Shown: positions 31,885 through 32,816 of the stretch, piece after piece
How the letters are laid out: each line of letters starts with the position of its first letter
Numbering within the stretch: the stretch's first letter is position 1
Notes under the pieces: generated by a model
Database searches by the model: none
What the model was told of the DNA's origin: nothing
What the model saw: only the letters and a program-made list of their open reading frames with translations
NCBI GenBank assembly: GCA_937870795.1
Contig: CALMWS010000002.1
Coordinates: 1 to 32,816 of the forward strand
DNA: 32,816 bases
Direction of reading: 5' to 3'
Origin: an uncultured Bacteroidota bacterium
Lineage (GTDB): Bacteria > Bacteroidota > Bacteroidia > Chitinophagales > Saprospiraceae
Made by a program: the position numbers and the translations under genes

Positions 31885-31892
31885 TACCTTTG
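31885..31892 (+). promoter_or_regulatory. Bacteroidota -7 promoter element for the LtaS-like gene
   Basis: TACCTTTG fits TAnnTTTG exactly, 28 bases before ATG 31921 and directly after the terminator. Confidence 0.5.
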
Positions 31893-31920
31893 ACCCTGCC
31901 CTTAACTACAAGGGGAAAAA

Positions 31921-32816
31921 ATGAGGTTTATATTCAGGTATTATTTTTTCTGGCTTCTTTATTTCACGGTGTGCAGGCTGGTCTTTCTGGTGTTTCACAG
32001 TAGCAGTCTTGAAAGTGCCGATGTCAGTGGTGCGGAAGTGCTGCAGTCATTTGTGCACGGCGTGCGCATGGATGCCTCCATGAGTGCTTATCTTTCCATC
32101 ATTCCGTTTATTTTATACCCATTTATCAACAGGCCCTTTGTGGTGAGAAGCCTGAGGCTTTATCATTTTGTGGTATTGGCACTGGCCACATGGATGGTCA
32201 TTGCCGACCTAGGCTCGTACAAAGCCTGGGGATTTAGGCTGGACGCTTCAATATTAGATTATTTGTCGCACCCCAAAGAAGCGCTGGCCTCTACCGCTAC
32301 AGCACCCCTGGGCTGGCTGGCATTGATATTTGTGGTGCTGGCTGGCAGCTTTGGCTACCTGTATGTGCGGTGGGTAGAGGAGCGGGAAAGTAAAAAGAGC
32401 AGACCGCTGTTGTTGCTGGTATTGCCCCTGTTGATCTTACCCATGCGGGGAGGCTGGGGCGTGGCACCGTTGAACCCCGGCAGTGTGTATTTCTCACAAT
32501 CGTCGTTTTTGAACGTACTGGCCCTCAACGCCTGCTGGAATTTTATGCATACGGCAGTGCACAAAAAAATGAAAAACAATCCGTTTGTGGTGTGTTCAGA
32601 AAGAGAGCTCAGGGCCACCATGGATTCATTAACTACAAAAGCAGCCCCTGAATTTTATGTGCATCAGAAAGAAAGGCCCAATGTGATCATCGTGATCTGG
32701 GAAAGCCTTACCGCCAAGATGTACAATAAGCAACACAAAGGTGTAAGCGTGATACCCACCATTGATTCGCTGACCCAAAATGCCATTTGGTTTTCCAACA
32801 TGTATGCCTCCGGCGA
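31921..32816 (+). CDS. LtaS-like sulfatase-fold membrane enzyme (N-terminal part)
   Basis: An open frame of 298 codons that runs off the window end. The first part has about five membrane helices (for example VVLALATWMVIADL and WLALIFVVLAGSFGYLYV). Residues 104-120 (GFRLDASILDYLSHPKE) are typical of Bacteroidota LTA synthase-family proteins. The catalytic sulfatase/alkaline phosphatase fold begins at about residue 253 with PNVIIVIWES, where Glu261 is the expected metal ligand. The nucleophilic Thr should lie just past the window end, after NMYASG. These enzymes transfer phosphoglycerol or phosphoethanolamine groups to lipids or glycans in the envelope; the actual substrate in Bacteroidota is generally unknown. 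ATG 31921 follows GGGGAAAAA. Confidence 0.85.
   Translation, partial: MRFIFRYYFFWLLYFTVCRLVFLVFHSSSLESADVSGAEVLQSFVHGVRMDASMSAYLSIIPFILYPFINRPFVVRSLRLYHFVVLALATWMVIADLGSYKAWGFRLDASILDYLSHPKEALASTATAPLGWLALIFVVLAGSFGYLYVRWVEERESKKSRPLLLLVLPLLILPMRGGWGVAPLNPGSVYFSQSSFLNVLALNACWNFMHTAVHKKMKNNPFVVCSERELRATMDSLTTKAAPEFYVHQKERPNVIIVIWESLTAKMYNKQHKGVSVIPTIDSLTQNAIWFSNMYASG

Overview
The window looks like a chromosomal segment from an environmental Bacteroidota bacterium, probably near the Saprospiria/Chitinophagia. The signs are: a secreted M1 aminopeptidase with a type IX secretion C-terminal sorting domain, a lamin-tail protein with a CHU_C/FlgD-like end, paired DUF3108/DUF4230 genes, an ECF sigma factor followed by a beta-barrel protein, weak Shine-Dalgarno sites, and many -7 promoter elements of the form TAnnTTTG just upstream of starts. 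No plasmid, phage or integrase gene and no rRNA, tRNA or CRISPR array was seen. The genus assignment is inference.

Layout. 1-1248 (-): N-terminal part of a ligase-associated Lhr-type DEXH helicase, cut by the window edge. 1307-1852 (+): rhomboid protease. 1853-5860 (-): lamin-tail surface protein, membrane-anchored EEP-fold protein and ElaA-like acetyltransferase, all overlapping or touching. 5966-9737 (+): asd, a large coiled-coil protein with its own terminator, and prfA. 9742-10186: a striking G-rich array of heptamers, starting with a G-quadruplex-type motif and interrupted by GGCC-hairpin islands. 10254-12122: Na+/solute symporter facing a small unknown gene. 12280-14009: exported glutaredoxin-like protein, SET-domain protein and a duplicated-domain lipoprotein. 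14139-17163: T9SS aminopeptidase converging on a flavin/2Fe-2S reductase. 17340-23562 (+): family 2 glycosyltransferase, metK, dcd and a giant BNR/Fn3/CUB-like secreted protein. 23563-24082: a 50-residue membrane peptide, a terminator and a 160-bp imperfect palindrome. 24080-26036 (-): ECF sigma factor coupled to a membrane-tethered beta-barrel protein. 26341-28928 (+): stand-alone DsbD N-domain and full DsbD. 29017-31425 (+): flippase-like membrane protein, DUF3108 and DUF4230 proteins in an overlapping operon. 31426-31920: mostly empty, with a candidate short transcript ending in a strong hairpin. 31921-end (+): LtaS-like sulfatase-fold membrane enzyme, cut by the window edge.

How the genes relate. 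Most are housekeeping (asd, prfA, metK, dcd) or envelope functions (DsbD, flippase-like protein, LtaS-like enzyme, T9SS cargo, sigma/anti-sigma barrel). I see no complete new defence or biosynthetic system. The most unusual DNA is non-coding: the heptamer/GGCC array after prfA and the long palindrome after the small membrane peptide. The most unusual proteins are the EEP-fold protein with apparently replaced catalytic residues next to a lamin-tail protein, and the sigma-linked protein that joins a cytoplasmic repeat domain, one membrane helix and a barrel-like domain.
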